Source of the DNA: Pseudisothecium myosuroides
Lineage: Eukaryota; Streptophyta; Bryopsida; Hypnales; Lembophyllaceae
Direction: 5' to 3'
Length of the DNA stretch: 64,000 nucleotides
Assembly: GCA_951799445.1 (NCBI GenBank)
Contig: OX637297.1
Location: forward strand, 4,278,001-4,342,000
A model generated the notes under the pieces. That model was not told where the DNA came from and ran no database searches. It saw nothing but the letters and a program-made list of their open reading frames with translations. The position numbers were made by a program, and so were the translations under genes. This document shows, one piece after another, positions 21,766-33,101 of this stretch; position 1 is the first letter of the stretch; the number at the start of each line of letters is the position of its first letter.

Positions 21766-24700
21766 TGGCTGGCCTTCCCGACTGGCTGGCTGGGGGGTCG
21801 GCCAAAAATTTTAATTAATTTCTCTCTTTTTTTCCCGAATATGGCTGCTGGTTCTGTTTGTTGGCTGGCTCGTTTGATGGTCTGATATTGGCTGGCTTGT
21901 TATGCTGGTTCTGGAACTCGATTTCTAACTAAGGCTAAAGAGACTGGAAATTTGGCTAAAGCCAAATAAAAAGACTAGATTCTTGCTAACCTAAGGGGGG
22001 ATAGAACTTTGGGGGGTGCTAGATCTACTAAGATTTTTGGGATACAACTAACTAAATAAAACTTGGGGAACCACTAAACTCTCTTAAACTTTAAGAAATG
22101 ACTAAACTTTACTAAGTGCAAAGGAACCTACATATCTTGGAAGCTAAACTCTGGAGGTTTCCACAAAGGTCTTGGAAACTAGACTTTGGATCTAAACACG
22201 GGGGAGGTGCAAAGCTTCGCCGTGAAATTGGTTTTAACACCAACTTTAGGACTTCTAGACTCCCCGGGGTTCAAAGCTCCGCCGTCTACACTTTTAACAT
22301 ACGCTTTAGGACTTCTACTTTGTTACTAGTTCAAAGCTTCGCCGTTCCCAAGGGGGGTCCACACAGTGAGAGAGACTTTAGAAGAGGGAAAAGCTAAACT
22401 TTTAAAGAAAACAACCACACGTGATTTCAAAGCTTCGCCGTCCCGGAGGGGGGTCCACTCAACAAAGAGAAGGTTAGAAGAGGGTGTAAGAAAAAACACA
22501 AAGAGAAAACACACAAGTTAGACCACGAAAAACACAAAGCTCACACGCTAAAGGCCCCCCAAAGCGGCATCACCAAGGTACGGTGGGGGGTGACTTTAGG
22601 ATTAGTGCAAGATACAAAAAAAAGGACTCTTAAACTTCACAAGTTAGATCACAACACGTACAAGAAGGAGAGAGAGGCTCTCCACTCACAACAAAGTACC
22701 AAAAACTTGACAAAAGAGTACACAAAGCAAGGTAGAAGGACCCCCAAAGACCTTCAAAGCTTGAAAATAAGCAACAATGGAGCCAAAAGTGCTCCGAAAA
22801 CACCGTAGAGGTTTTTGACTTCAAACGCCAAAATATCCAAAATAACTTGGACCCACGGACCCAAAACAAGAATTGGGGGTGTTCTAGAGAGAGAAATGGG
22901 GCCCTTATATAGGTTTCCAAGGGCTCACCCCTCCCTCTAGAGTTCTAAGGTAACCTTATCAACGGGGATTTTCATCCTCATCCTCAAAGATTTTCATCCT
23001 ACATCCTAAATTTCTACTTCTACCATCTATGCTGGACCAACATCCTAACTTTTGGAGATTAGCTCCAATCGCCAAACGGATTGCGCCGTTGGATCCAGAA
23101 CGCCATGTTTAGTCCGAGATCCCCTACCCCCCGTACCGAGGCCAAAAACCCATCGTATGCTAATTTAGTTTAAAAACCAAATCGTGGTAAAATCCTAGAT
23201 CTTGGGGGTCTCCTATTTTGAGAAATGTGAATAGCCTAGGGTCTCCGATAGGTGCGAGAGAGTCAGGAAGGACTTTTGGTTGACTTCGTTTCGCCATCGT
23301 ATGGTCCCGGAATGCCGGTCAACGTGGCGGGGACCCCGCCACGTGGTTAATTCCGGAGGAATCTCGCTGGTTCGGGTACTTGCCGCTATCGGAATGTCGT
23401 GAAACTTCACGGAGCGCATTATTAACATAAAACAAGCTAGTCTAATTTTTAGTGAGATTTTATTATAACCTGGGTAATTTCCATGAAATTCCCGTTGGAG
23501 GTTAGGAGGGTTGACCACCCGGAAAAAGGTTCTTCTGCAAGTCGGAAGATGCCGGGATTTTTCACGTGACCTCTCAAGGAGTCGCATGAAAGATGTGCGG
23601 GTGCGTTTCCGTACCTGGCACGATTGGTCAATGGAGATTCAGAACTGGCCATCTCCTTGAATTAGCGACGGTGCGGGAATCTTCTGTAGGTGGAGGAATC
23701 TTGGCGAACCGATTTCGCCGTTGGACTCCTGGCATGGGATTCACCCTAGAACACCATCCTTGGGCTGTAGATTCCTCCACGGGCCCGGTCTTGCGTGAGT
23801 GGCTCCTGCATGCTAACAATTGGGATTTTGGGAATTCGTCGATCTAATGGGAAATTCTAAATCTAACTCTAGGACCCAACCTAGTGGCCTCGCTGAGGAT
23901 CCCTTGGACTGACCTAGCCCTGAATTGCCACATTCATAGTGGGATTTAGCCCTTTTGGGGCTGTGTGACTTGAATCCTCCAAATCTAATCTTTTCGTTAT
24001 TTTTATACCATTTTTAGGCAAGGTTTGGGGGATTCTAAGTAAAAAACATAAATCTAGACCAAATACTATAATGGGTATGACACAACCCTATTTCGGTTCT
24101 ACACTCTTTTTATGGGTTTTTGTATACTTTTATCAACTTTAAATTGCAAATTTCCAAAAAAGTAATTCTACGAGTTCCAAGTGACAAATTGGGAGCTCAC
24201 AGTGTGCAAGGGAGGAGTCCGGATACTTGGGCTGCCGGATTAAGGCTAAGTGTATTTTACGGAGTAGTTTGAGATTTGCAAGTGAGGTGATGTGCGTGGT
24301 GCCTTTAATTTGCTAGAACGGTGATCCGGTGGAGGGTCCGGAAGTGACCAAGAAGCTAGTCCGGAATCCGATAGTGGTTTCAAGTGGAAGTCAGCAGCCG
24401 CCAGAGGAATATTTCCAACCACCGAAAGGTCTGCCCACTCAGGAGCGGTCGAGAGCTAGGACGTTAATCCTTAGTTCCGGAAGTCCGGTATCTGTCATTG
24501 TAGTAAGGAGGACCTAACGTTGCCTTGTGTGACCAGCTTTCTGGATAGGCCATTCGGGAGGTTGTGAGGATGCCACCCTCCTTACTCAACTAGTTATATT
24601 CTTGGGTTGTATTTTGTTTGTGTTAATAGAGTTTGTGTCAAGTTCAGAGTGGTGAAGTTCCCTACCCCTCGAAAAGAGCAAGTGAGGACCCTCTGAGGGT

Positions 24701-24971
24701 AAAACAGAGGTACCAAAAACCAATTTGTCAGAGAGTCGGAACCGGAAGACCGGACAGAGCCGGATCCAAGATTGAATCCGGAAAGAAAGTAGTTCCAGAA
24801 GAGAGTTTGTGAGTTGGATGGACCACTCTTGGGGTGGTCAAAATCCAGAAACTTAAAGGTCTAGGAAAACTAAGATTGAGATAACATCCGAAATCTCTTG
24901 GGATGATAACTTATGTCATCTTACCACGTTTTTGTGTTAAAGATACTTACGAATAGATTACGCGTACGACA

Positions 24972-25530
24972 ACTGCTACCCCGACCTGCAAGTAGCTTGC
25001 TTGCGGACTTCACCGGAATCAATTTGCCTGCTGCTCGGGTTTGCATCGGGCGCTTGATTGGTGGGGGCAAGGCCTCCTCATTCGATTTCGTCTCGGTTTT
25101 GGAATTGAAATCCCCCTTGTCGGATTTCTTAATCATCTCAACCTTAGACTCCTTATCCGGCGATGGCTCTCCAAGGTCTATCATCGCGTTGTCCCGTTTA
25201 GGCAAAGGCTGCTGCATGCGAGTGAACTTTTCCGAATGGGTCCGAGCCGGATTTGGTAAGGCCGTCATCCGCTCAACCAAATCACTGCGGACTTCCCGTC
25301 CGGGTAGCATCAATGATGTTCTCCCAGTAATTCAAGTTGACGGAACCATTGGCGGGACAGAAGTTTGCAGTGGCCCTAGACCCGTCTTCACACTTGTCTC
25401 CCTCCTAAGTTCGCCTACCTCCTTCAAACTCGTCTGTTGTAGCTGCACTTGACTCGAGGACGGAACTACAAGTGTTTGCAAAATGGACCCCAGACCCTGC
25501 TTGGTCGAAGTATTCAGGAACCGCTACATG
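24972..25530 (-). pseudogene. C-type copy G resumed: C-terminal part of its gag-like ORF
   Basis: Immediately after copy H and its target duplication, the minus strand carries a 130-codon frame (24,921-25,313) that matches copy F at 63,289-63,495: NPARTHSEKFTRMQQ against NPARTNPVDFPHMQK, then KESKVEMIKKSDKGDF against RETRVEMIQESEKGEF. The reading continues upstream with interruptions to about 25,430-25,530, where similarity to gene X begins. H therefore entered G about 30 bp before G's stop codon. Confidence 0.65.
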
Positions 25531-25537
25531 GAGCACT

Positions 25538-25758
25538 GAACGGCGACAAGAGGGAAAGAAGGCGATTGAGCGGCGAGAAGAAGGGGGAAGGGTCGCCAGG
25601 TTGTAGCCTCGAGCTCCCACAGGTAACATGCCTCAATTTTTGTCAATGTATATACGGGATAACAAATTGTGAACTGGCCAGTCTCTTACTCAATACTTCT
25701 CTTGTATTCTATAGGTTTTCGAGTGCTTGCTGAACCGGTGGCAAAGTCGTTGGATAAG
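25538..25758 (+). pseudogene. Fragment of gene X exon 6/intron 6/exon 7 (left arm)
   Basis: GAAAGAAGGCGATTGAGCGG through the acceptor reproduces the end of exon 6, the donor CACAG|GTAACATGCC, a 92-bp intron ending TTCTATAG, and the start of exon 7 (encoding LAEPVAKSLDK). The U4 insertion cuts it at ATAAG and it resumes at 28,737. It is paralogous to 34,861-35,080 on the minus strand. Confidence 0.8.
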
Positions 25759-28736
25759 TGTGGGCGCTAGATTATCCACCCTTGGTAATAAAGCGAACAC
25801 CGACTAGGTTCTATGCCTTTATCCACAATTTTTAATATATGGGGGTGATGTGAGCGCGGTCCACTGTGCCTTCCAAGCAATGGATCTTTTTTGCTAATGT
25901 TTCCTAAGTGTCGTGAATGGCAGCGAATAATTAGTAATGTATGTAGTAACTCACAGTTAACTGCGATGTTCAGAGTGATGGTGAAATCCTGACTCTCTAA
26001 CTATCTATCCTATGTCGAGGGTAGACTGGGTAGTTGGCGTCATTTCTAACGTCCCTAACTACGTACAAAGGGGAACCCCTATGTTCCTTCCAAGAACCTC
26101 TAAGACTATCGTGGGGTTTTAAGACTCCATCTAGAAGTTCTACTTCTAAAGACTAATTCTAAGGTTCAACTCTTACTCTAATTTTCGACCTCTAAATGAA
26201 ACTCTAGATTTTTACTCTTTTAACTTGATTTTAAATATTAACTACCAACTTTTGACTCTAGGTTTTTACTCCTAATTTAACTCTGAAATTTATCCTCGGA
26301 ATTTAACTCTAGATTTAACTTTTAACTCTAAGTTTTTACTCTTCTATTCTATTCTAAATTTACCCTTCTAAATTTAACTCTACGGTTTTGACTTTTAATT
26401 CTAGATTTTTACTTCTAAATCAACTTCAACTCCTAACTTCCAAGCTTTAACCTTCTAGGGTAATTCTAAGTTTCACTTTTAATTCTATGTTCTTATTTCT
26501 AAACTACTCTAAGATTTACCCTTTAAAGTTAACTCTAACTTTTCACTTTTTTATTGTAGATTTTTACTCCTAATTTAACTCTAGGTTTTTGACTTTTAAC
26601 TCTAAATTTTTACTTCTAAAATTAATTCCCAATCTTAACCTCCAGGTTTAACTCTACGTTTTCACTTTGACTCTAGATTTTTTCTACTTCCAACTAACTC
26701 TAAGATTTACCCTCTAAATCTAACTATAACTTTTCACTTTTCACTTTAGCTTTTTACTCTAACTTTTTACTTCCCCCCTTGACTCTAAAGTTTAAACTTT
26801 AAATTTAATCTTAACTTTTGACTTTTAACTTTTGACTTTCTACTTCCAACTTTAATCCTATCGTTTTAATCCTAGATGAACTCTAAATGTTACTCCAAGT
26901 TTTGACCTCTACTTTTTACTCTATTCCTAACTCAAAAATCTCCTTCCTAAGTTAATTTTCAATTCTACTGTTGACCTCTACTTTCTACTCTAATTTCTGA
27001 CTCCCTAATCAACTCTAAACTCTTACATGAACCTACTCTAAGATTTGACTTGAGAGTTTAAACCCCTAAGTTAAAGTTCTAAATTAATTCTATTTTTTAA
27101 CTCCCCAAAGTTAACTCTAGATTTTGACCTTAGAAGTTTAACTTTAAAAAAGTAAAAGTGTAAATTGATTTTAATTCTAACTGCTAATTAATCCCTAATT
27201 TTAATCCTAAATTCTCCTTCTAATTTAAACCTAATTTCCGTCCATGGTTCTTTTTGGATGAAATTTTATTCAAAATTCCTCCGTCCTACCCCCTATCGCT
27301 TAACTTAGCCTAATGCGGTCAGTTTACGGTCGAATCTTAATTATAAGATGTTTTCGGAAACCTCTATTCCTAATCTATAACTTTTTGACTCTAAACTTCT
27401 AATTTGCACTAATCTCGGATGCTAATCACGCTCTAAGGGCTGATTAGAAAAATAAATGCTAATTAGGGAGAAACATCAAAGATTAAATTAAAACCTCACC
27501 TCTTCACTACTGGTGTCAACGGGGATTTTCATCCTACATTCTAAATTTCTATTTCTACCATCTATGCTAGACCAACATCCTAACTTTTGGAGATTAGCTC
27601 CAATCGCCAAACGGATTGCGCCGTTGGATCTAAATCGCCGTGTTTAGTCCTAGATCCCCTACCCCCCGTACCGAGGCCAAAAACCCATCGTAGGCTAATT
27701 TAGTTTAAAAACCAAATCGTGGTAAAATCCTAGATCTTGGGGATCTCCTATTTTGAGAAATGTGAATAGCCTAGGGTCTCCGGTAGGTGCGAGAGAGTCA
27801 GGAAGGACTTTTGGTTGACTTCGTTTCGCCATCGTATGGTCTCGGGATGCCGGTCAACGTGGCGGGGACCCCGCCACGTGGTTAATTCCGGAGGAATCTC
27901 GCCGGTTCGGGTACTTGCCGCTATCGGAATGTCGTGAAACTTCACGGAGCGCATTATTAACATAAAACTAGCTAGTCTAATTTTTAGTGAGATTTTATTA
28001 TAACCTGGGTAATTTCCATGAAATTCCCGTTGGAGGTTAGGAGGGTTGACCACCCGGAAAAAGGTTCTTCTGCAAGTCGGAAGATGCCGGGATTTTTCAC
28101 ATGACCTCTCAGGGAGTCGCATGAAAGATGTGCGGGTGCGTTTCCGTACCTGGCACGATTGGTCAATGGAGATTTACAACTGGCCATCTCCTTGAATTAG
28201 CAACGGTGCGGGAATCTTCTGCAGGTGGAGGAATCTTGGCGAACCGATTTTGCTGTTAGACTCCTGGCATGGGATTCACCCTAGAACACCATCCTTGGGC
28301 TGTAGATTCCTCCACGGGCCCGGTCTTGCGTGAGTGGCTCCTGCATGCTAACAATCGGGATTTTGGGAATTCGTCGATCTAATGGGAAATTCTAAATCTA
28401 ACTCTAGGACCCAACCTAGTGGCCTCGCTGTGGATCCCTCGGACCGACCTAGCCCTGAATTGCCACATTCATGGTGGGATTTAGCCCTTTTGGGGCTGTG
28501 TGACTCAAATCCTCCAAATCTAACCTTTCCGTTATTTCTATACTATTTTTAGGCAAGGTTTGGGGGATTCTAAGTAAAAAACACAAATCTAGACCAAATA
28601 CTATAATGGGTATGACACAACCCTATTTCGGTTCTACACTCTTTTTATGGTTTTTTGTATACTTTTATCAACTTTAAATTGCAAATTTCCAAAAAAATAA
28701 TTCTACGAGTCCCAAGTGACAAATTGGGAGCTCACA
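25759..28736 (+). mobile_element. U4: internally deleted U element with perfect target duplication
   Basis: It begins TGTGGGCGCTAG and ends GGGAGCTCACA, flanked by ATAAG at 25,754-25,758 and 28,737-28,741. The flanking exon reads straight through once the element is removed. It lacks the about 2-kb middle of U3: sequence jumps from the equivalent of 20,895 (GTGTCA) to that of 22,957 (CAACGGGG) at 27,515, with TCA present at both edges in U3. It contains the AT-rich degenerate tract (26,100-27,200) and the 1.25-kb end segment. Confidence 0.9.
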
Positions 28737-28773
28737 ATAAGGTAGAAAAGCGGCGGTATGATATGATCCTTGA

Positions 28774-29027
28774 ATGACCATATTTGTTATATTGAGACTT
28801 TTTACAGATTTTGAGACAAAATGCTAGTTATTGTAAATTCATTTTGAAAAATATTAATTGAAACAAAAAATAAATAATTCTAAAATAATGATTCTAAAAT
28901 AAAATTCTAAAAGTTGATATTGTTATCTATTTATAAAAAAATACTAATAAAGAGATAAAGCGGTTTATCTTTGAGTCAAAGGTAAAAATGAGACTGTGAA
29001 AAGTCTCAAGATAAAAAATATGGCCTT
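28774..29027. mobile_element. MITE, 254 bp
   Basis: Terminal inverted repeats of about 32 bp (left ATGACCATATTTGTTATATT, right complementary AAGGCCATATTTTTTATCTT, both running on to GAGACTTTT) are flanked by TTGA on each side. The paralogous exon at 34,830 lacks it and reads CCTTGACCTTAATGG across the site. It is AT-rich with no coding capacity. The family is not assigned; a 4-bp TTGA or shorter TGA duplication fits several superfamilies. Confidence 0.8.
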
Positions 29028-29084
29028 TTGACCTTAATGGAGTTCTTGTTCACAGGTCATTCAATGAGTTGAACAGACATGTCA

Positions 29085-29110
29085 TAAACCCTAAACCCTA
29101 AACCCTAAAC
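29085..29110. repeat. Short interstitial telomeric repeat
   Basis: Three and a half units of CCCTAAA lie inside the decayed FCP1-like exon, at a place where the right-arm copy reads CATCGTAACACTTTGCC. The insertion is perfect in sequence, so it is younger than the duplication. Confidence 0.9.
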
Positions 29111-29636
29111 TTTGACCGAATATTGGTCAGTTCCTTGACTATGTGCACAGAAATGCAAACATTGCTTTCTGGAGCAGTATAACACCGGCAAATGTGACGT
29201 TTGTATTGAATCAGATGCTACCGAATACGTCTGTTAAGGCAAAGGACGTGCCTGTTTTCACGCAAGAAGACTACACAAAATTGTCCTACAGAGACCCTAG
29301 ACACCCGGACAGGCCCTACTTCCTCAAGGATCTTAATCATTTTGCCACTCTGCTGGGTTTGAGGTCAAAGGATAATGTTCTCCTCATTGATGATGATCCA
29401 CTTAAAAACCTCCTGAACAATTGTCATAGCACCATTTTCCCTCGCAAATATGAAGGGGATTGGAAAGACTAGTACCTTCTAGGAGTAGTCAGTCCTTTGG
29501 CTCACATGTCTCTTTCAGTCACAGGAAGCTATGCTAGCTTATGTCAAGAAGCATCCAATCCACAATGGTCTGAAACCGCCAATACCGTTGTCTAGACTGG
29601 GGTGTGACATTTTGAGGGGAGTAGTTTAGTTGTCCA

Positions 29637-30813
29637 AACCGGGGAGTGGTTTTTCTTCCTTCAAGGACTTCATCATGATATCTCACCATCTCCTTTTGGC
29701 GTGCATATTGTTGTTTGTAGCTTAAAACTCTTGAACTTATTGTAAATATTGTAAATGCATTTTCAAAATACTGGACATTCTCTGTTTGTAGGAGGCATTG
29801 ATTCAGACGTTCATAGTTGACAAAAACAGCCTCGTAATAAATGTGAAATTAATTTTTCTCCAAAATGCCTTTGATTAAGATACCGATGAGTTGAAAGGGA
29901 TCACCTCGACCTTGACTATTAATCCGCGTGCATGAACATCCAAAGATCTAATGGTATACCGTGGAAGTCAATTCTATGGAAAGATCGGACTGTTATGGGC
30001 ATGTATCCTTGTCTTTTAAATCTAATGTGAATGCATTTCTAGTGCATGACCCTCAATTAAAATTGTTTTCTTACTCTTGGTTCGCAGCTTCAATCTAAAT
30101 TTGGTTTTGAAATTGTTTATCATATTACTTGGAAGAATGGAATTTTTTGAACACTTCATTAGATTTTAACATTGTGGGCGTCATCATCCTATGCGGCAAG
30201 ATTCATCAGGAGATTGCATGATTCAACATGACGTGTGAACATTGATATTTCATTCCCGTCCTCGTAATGTCCAGCGATATTGTTTTTGTACTTGCGGATG
30301 ACAGTGAAGTTGTAGTTGTGCTTCTACAGTTTGTTTGGGAGTTTCCCTCCAGTTCCGGTTTGCTAAAGTACGGGTTTGAAATTGATAATTTTGTCCTCTC
30401 TCTTTGGCTTGATCAGGAGATCTCACGATCATTTTTCCTTGCAGCAAATGATTATTCTCCAAGGATTATGTACTTTGCATTTTTGTTGCTACAATCCAAT
30501 GCAATTGAATTTCTGTTGCGTAACTTGCTTTGCTCGAGTATTTTTGATCTTCTAATATGTCATCCTAAACCTTTTTTTGTATTTGACGCAAATCCTAAAT
30601 CTGCATCCTTTGTTAGTGTTGTATTCTGGGCTGCAGTGATACTATAGAAGTATTGCTAATTTCCTTGTACTATGCAGCAAATAAGACATTCAGTCGCTGT
30701 TCTTCAAATAACTACCCATGCGTATTTTCAATTAGCGGTTCTGTTGTATTGCATATTGGTCGGAGGATCTCACGATCAATTGACGTCATTTTCAATATTT
30801 ACATGTCTGCATG
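29637..30813 (+). other. Left-arm sequence downstream of the FCP1-like copy
   Basis: About 1.2 kb parallels 33,130-34,245 on the other strand. It contains three variants of the palindrome (29,671-29,690; 30,411-30,430; 30,760-30,777) that the right arm also has at matching places. Short frames such as 30,267-30,647 are open but carry no recognised motif; part may be 3' UTR, intron or the 5' part of the HAD-like remnant downstream. Confidence 0.5.
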
Positions 30814-31320
30814 CTAAGGCTTACTTGGTCTTTGCAGAAGGCGATGCTCCTAGTATTAACAGGGGATCTCTGCATGAAGGGCGGTGTGGCGGATCTCCCA
30901 TAGAATATCAAAATTCGGCCCGGCTTCCGTGGTCTTCTCCAACATTTCATTGAAGAAACTGATTGTGGTTTGTGGTCCGCAATGCAACCTTCAACATTGG
31001 CCGCTCTTCTTCGACGTATTCTACCGCCAAAAATTCTGTCAAGGTTTTTATTTTTTGTTGGGTCTGACAATCCACAGAAGAACCAAGTGTATCACCATTG
31101 TCGTGCAATACTGAAGATTGTCTTAAACATTCCTCGGACGTGCAGGGTACTCTTGAATCACAGTGTTGTAATGCTTGTCCTAGATCCTCTCAATTGGGAA
31201 CGTCTGCACTTGCTTCGACCGGCGTTGCATGTGAGGGATGATGTAGATCCTATAGAGTTAGATCGTTTGCACGTTATAGCACCGCCTTTTGATTGGTCTT
31301 GGGCCCCAAAAAACATGTAG
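30814..31320 (+). pseudogene. Second HAD-like frame, left-arm copy
   Basis: It parallels the 169-codon frame at 32,592-33,101. It contains KAMLLVLTGDLC, then GLWSAMQPSTLAALLRRILP and the C-terminal FDWSWAPKNM. TAG at 30,901 replaces the CAG of the right arm. The later part, from 30,970, remains open. The layout (a hydrophobic strand, then GLWSAMQ) resembles FCP1-like HAD domains. Confidence 0.6.
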
Positions 31321-31809
31321 TTGGAAGTGGACTAGATGGGTTATTTAACGTAATGCCTATAAGGCACCTATTTGTTGCATCCAAATGATTATATAAGTGG
31401 CAAATCCACCTTTTCTATGTGACTGTGATTACACTACCAAATGTCCGTAATTGCATTATGTTGCTTCATCAATTCTTTTGTGTTGTGTGATACTTTGGAA
31501 AGTATCTTCTGAGTTCTCCCGATCTGTAATGTCGCATATTAATCCACCCCCAAATCCAAATGTACCACTTACAACAAATGTCAGAGTTGACATCATCCCA
31601 AATTCATTGATTTGTTCAAACACTCTCTATCCCAAAGGAGTATATTTCCTTGCATCGAGAAATCTCCAGACCACTTAGCATCCCAATGCGGTTTAAGTCT
31701 CCCTTGAACGGCATTACGGACTCATTCTACATCATATCGGGAAGATCTCTCGATGGATAGGACCTTCACAAAGTCCACGATTCCCCGTAAAGTCCAAAAG
31801 TAGTAAAAG

Positions 31810-32109
31810 CTGCCAAGGTTTTATTCTTTTTCAGAATTTGGAAATTGTGGTTGCGGCACAACAATCATAGAGTGATGGGGAATACTGTGCTTGTACAGTC
31901 TAAAGTGATTTTTGTTAGCCAACAATGTTTTATAGACATACAATTGTTGTTTCATTTCTTGAATCTACTTGTTTGCCATTTCTGTGACAAATATCCTCAT
32001 CCACCTATGCCATTGCATCTAACCAATGGACAGTAGTGACCCTAGTGAAATAATATTTTCAAAGGTTGGGGGAATGTTTGGAATGGAAAGGTCATAATGC
32101 CATATTTAA
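31810..32109. other. Centre of the inverted duplication
   Basis: About 300 bp separates the two arms; arm similarity stops near AAAGTAGT on both sides. I see no gene. Part of the motif at its edge (AAAAGTAGTTAAATATGGCAT) recurs near 57,438. Confidence 0.6.
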
Positions 32110-32591
32110 CTACTTCTGGAATTTACGGGGAAATTTGGACTTTGTGAAGGTCCTGTCCATCGGGAGATCTTCCCGATGGTATGTACAATGAGTCCGTAAT
32201 GCCGTTCAAAGGAGATTTAAACCGCTTTGGGATGCTAAGTGGTCTGGAGATTTCTCGATGCAAGGAAATATACTCCTTCGGGATAGAGTGTTCGAATCAA
32301 TGAATTTGAGATGATGTCAACTCCGACATTTGCTGTAAGCGGTACATTTGTATCCGGGGTTGCATTAATATGCGACATCACAGATCGGGATAGCTCAGAA
32401 GATACTTCCCAAAGTATCACATAACACAAAAGATTTGATGAAGCAACATAATGCAATTACAGACATTTGGTAAGGTGTAATCACAGTCACATAGAAAAGG
32501 TGGATTCGCCACTTATATAATCATTTGGATGCAACAAACAGGTGCCTTATAGGCATAATTATGATAAATAACCCAGCTAGTCCACTTCCAA

Positions 32592-33101
32592 CTACATGTT
32601 TTTGGGGGCCCAAGACCAATCAAAAGGCGGTGCTATAATGTGCGGACGATCTAACTCTACAGGATCTACATCATCCCTCACATGCAACGCCGGTCGAAGC
32701 AAGTGTGGACGTGCCCAATCAAGAGGATCTAGGACAAGCATTACAACACTGTTATTCAAGAGTACCTTGCACGTCCGAGGAATGTTCAAGACAATCTTCA
32801 GTATTGCACGACGATGGAGATACACCTGGTTCTTCCGTGGATTGTCAGACCCGGCAAAAAATAGAAACCTTGACAGAATTTCTGGCGGTAGAATACGTCG
32901 AAGAAGAGCGGCCAGTGTTGAAGGTTGCATTGCGGACCACAAACCACAGTCAGTTTCTTCAAAGAAATGTCGGAGAAGACCACGGAAGCCGGGCCGAATT
33001 TTGATATTCTGTGGGAGATCCGCCACACCGCCCTTCATGCAGAGATCCCCTGTTAGTACTAAGAGCATCGCCTTTTGCAAAGACCAAGTAAGCCTCAGCA
33101 C
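32592..33101 (-). CDS. HAD/FCP1-like protein fragment lacking the catalytic aspartates
   Basis: 169 codons are open on the minus strand, without a clear ATG at the 5' side, so it is probably a 3' exon. Residues 7-20 (LQKAMLLVLTGDLC) sit where an FCP1-like domain has its first strand and D-x-D/N motif, but here the acidic positions are replaced by T and G. RPGFRGLLRHFF and GLWSAMQPSTLAALL then follow as in such domains, and the C-terminus is FDWSWAPKNM. It lies 1.1 kb downstream of gene X on the same strand and is duplicated in the left arm. It may be a separate gene, an alternative 3' exon of gene X or a relic. A phosphatase activity is unlikely. Confidence 0.5.
   Translation of the reverse strand: MLRLTWSLQKAMLLVLTGDLCMKGGVADLPQNIKIRPGFRGLLRHFFEETDCGLWSAMQPSTLAALLRRILPPEILSRFLFFAGSDNPRKNQVYLHRRAILKIVLNIPRTCKVLLNNSVVMLVLDPLDWARPHLLRPALHVRDDVDPVELDRPHIIAPPFDWSWAPKNM

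Larger units (their letters stand above)
19202..24201 (+). mobile_element. U3: complete U-type element, about 5.0 kb
   Basis: It starts TGTGGGCGCAAG and ends GGGAGCTCACA, inserted in the 3' region of copy H. The host reads through as AGTGAGAGTGTGCAAGG in other copies, so the duplicated target is GTGTG or a near match and the left boundary is ambiguous by 2 bp. Order: a 5' block shared with U2 and U4, an AT-rich tract with 71-bp repeats, a pyrimidine-rich block, a GC-rich minisatellite, the module region with TATATAGG near 22,910, and the 1.25-kb end segment. No reverse transcriptase, integrase or transposase frame is visible, so it is non-autonomous or a giant solo LTR. Confidence 0.8.
16524..24971 (+). 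mobile_element. C-type copy H, interrupted by U3
   Basis: It starts TGTGGGAGTACGTAACATCC and ends GCGTACGACA. It is flanked by a perfect 5-bp target duplication, ACTGC at 16,519-16,523 and 24,972-24,976, inside copy G. The leader has a TATTTAAACCCC box at about 16,808, followed by a gag-like frame to about 18,840 and the 3' region. U3 sits in the 3' region (19,202-24,201). The hairpin is at 24,690-24,710. Without U3 the element is about 3.4 kb, like the intact copy at 40,557-44,037. Confidence 0.85.
28742..29636 (+). pseudogene. FCP1/HAD-like exon, decayed left-arm copy
   Basis: It is parallel to exon 7 of gene X. A MITE splits the first catalytic motif, a telomeric insertion disrupts the following segment, and a TAG at 29,470 replaces the CAG found in the right arm. 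The open stretch 29,143-29,472 retains IAFWSS and VLLIDDDPLKNLL, the usual later motifs of FCP1-like phosphatases. The end at 29,620-29,628 matches the gene X stop region. No functional product is possible. Confidence 0.8.
25538..31809 (+). repeat. Left arm of an inverted duplication of the gene X 3' end
   Basis: Read on the plus strand this arm parallels the minus strand of 32,110-35,080: the end of exon 6, a GT-AG intron (25,621-25,713), the FCP1-like exon, and about 2.3 kb downstream including a second HAD-like frame. It is broken by U4 (25,759-28,736), a MITE (28,774-29,027) and a telomeric insertion (29,085-29,110). Introns are kept, so this is a DNA-level duplication and not a retrocopy. 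The arms have diverged by scattered substitutions and small indels. Confidence 0.85.

Noticed and set aside
21377..21885. Overlapping frames rich in AVP, LYRES and GRAA
   Set aside because: They come from the GC-rich 20-bp minisatellite and flanking pyrimidine tract of U3.
24913..25452. A 179-codon plus-strand frame
   Set aside because: It is antisense to the gag-like frame of copy G, whose minus-strand reading matches copy F.
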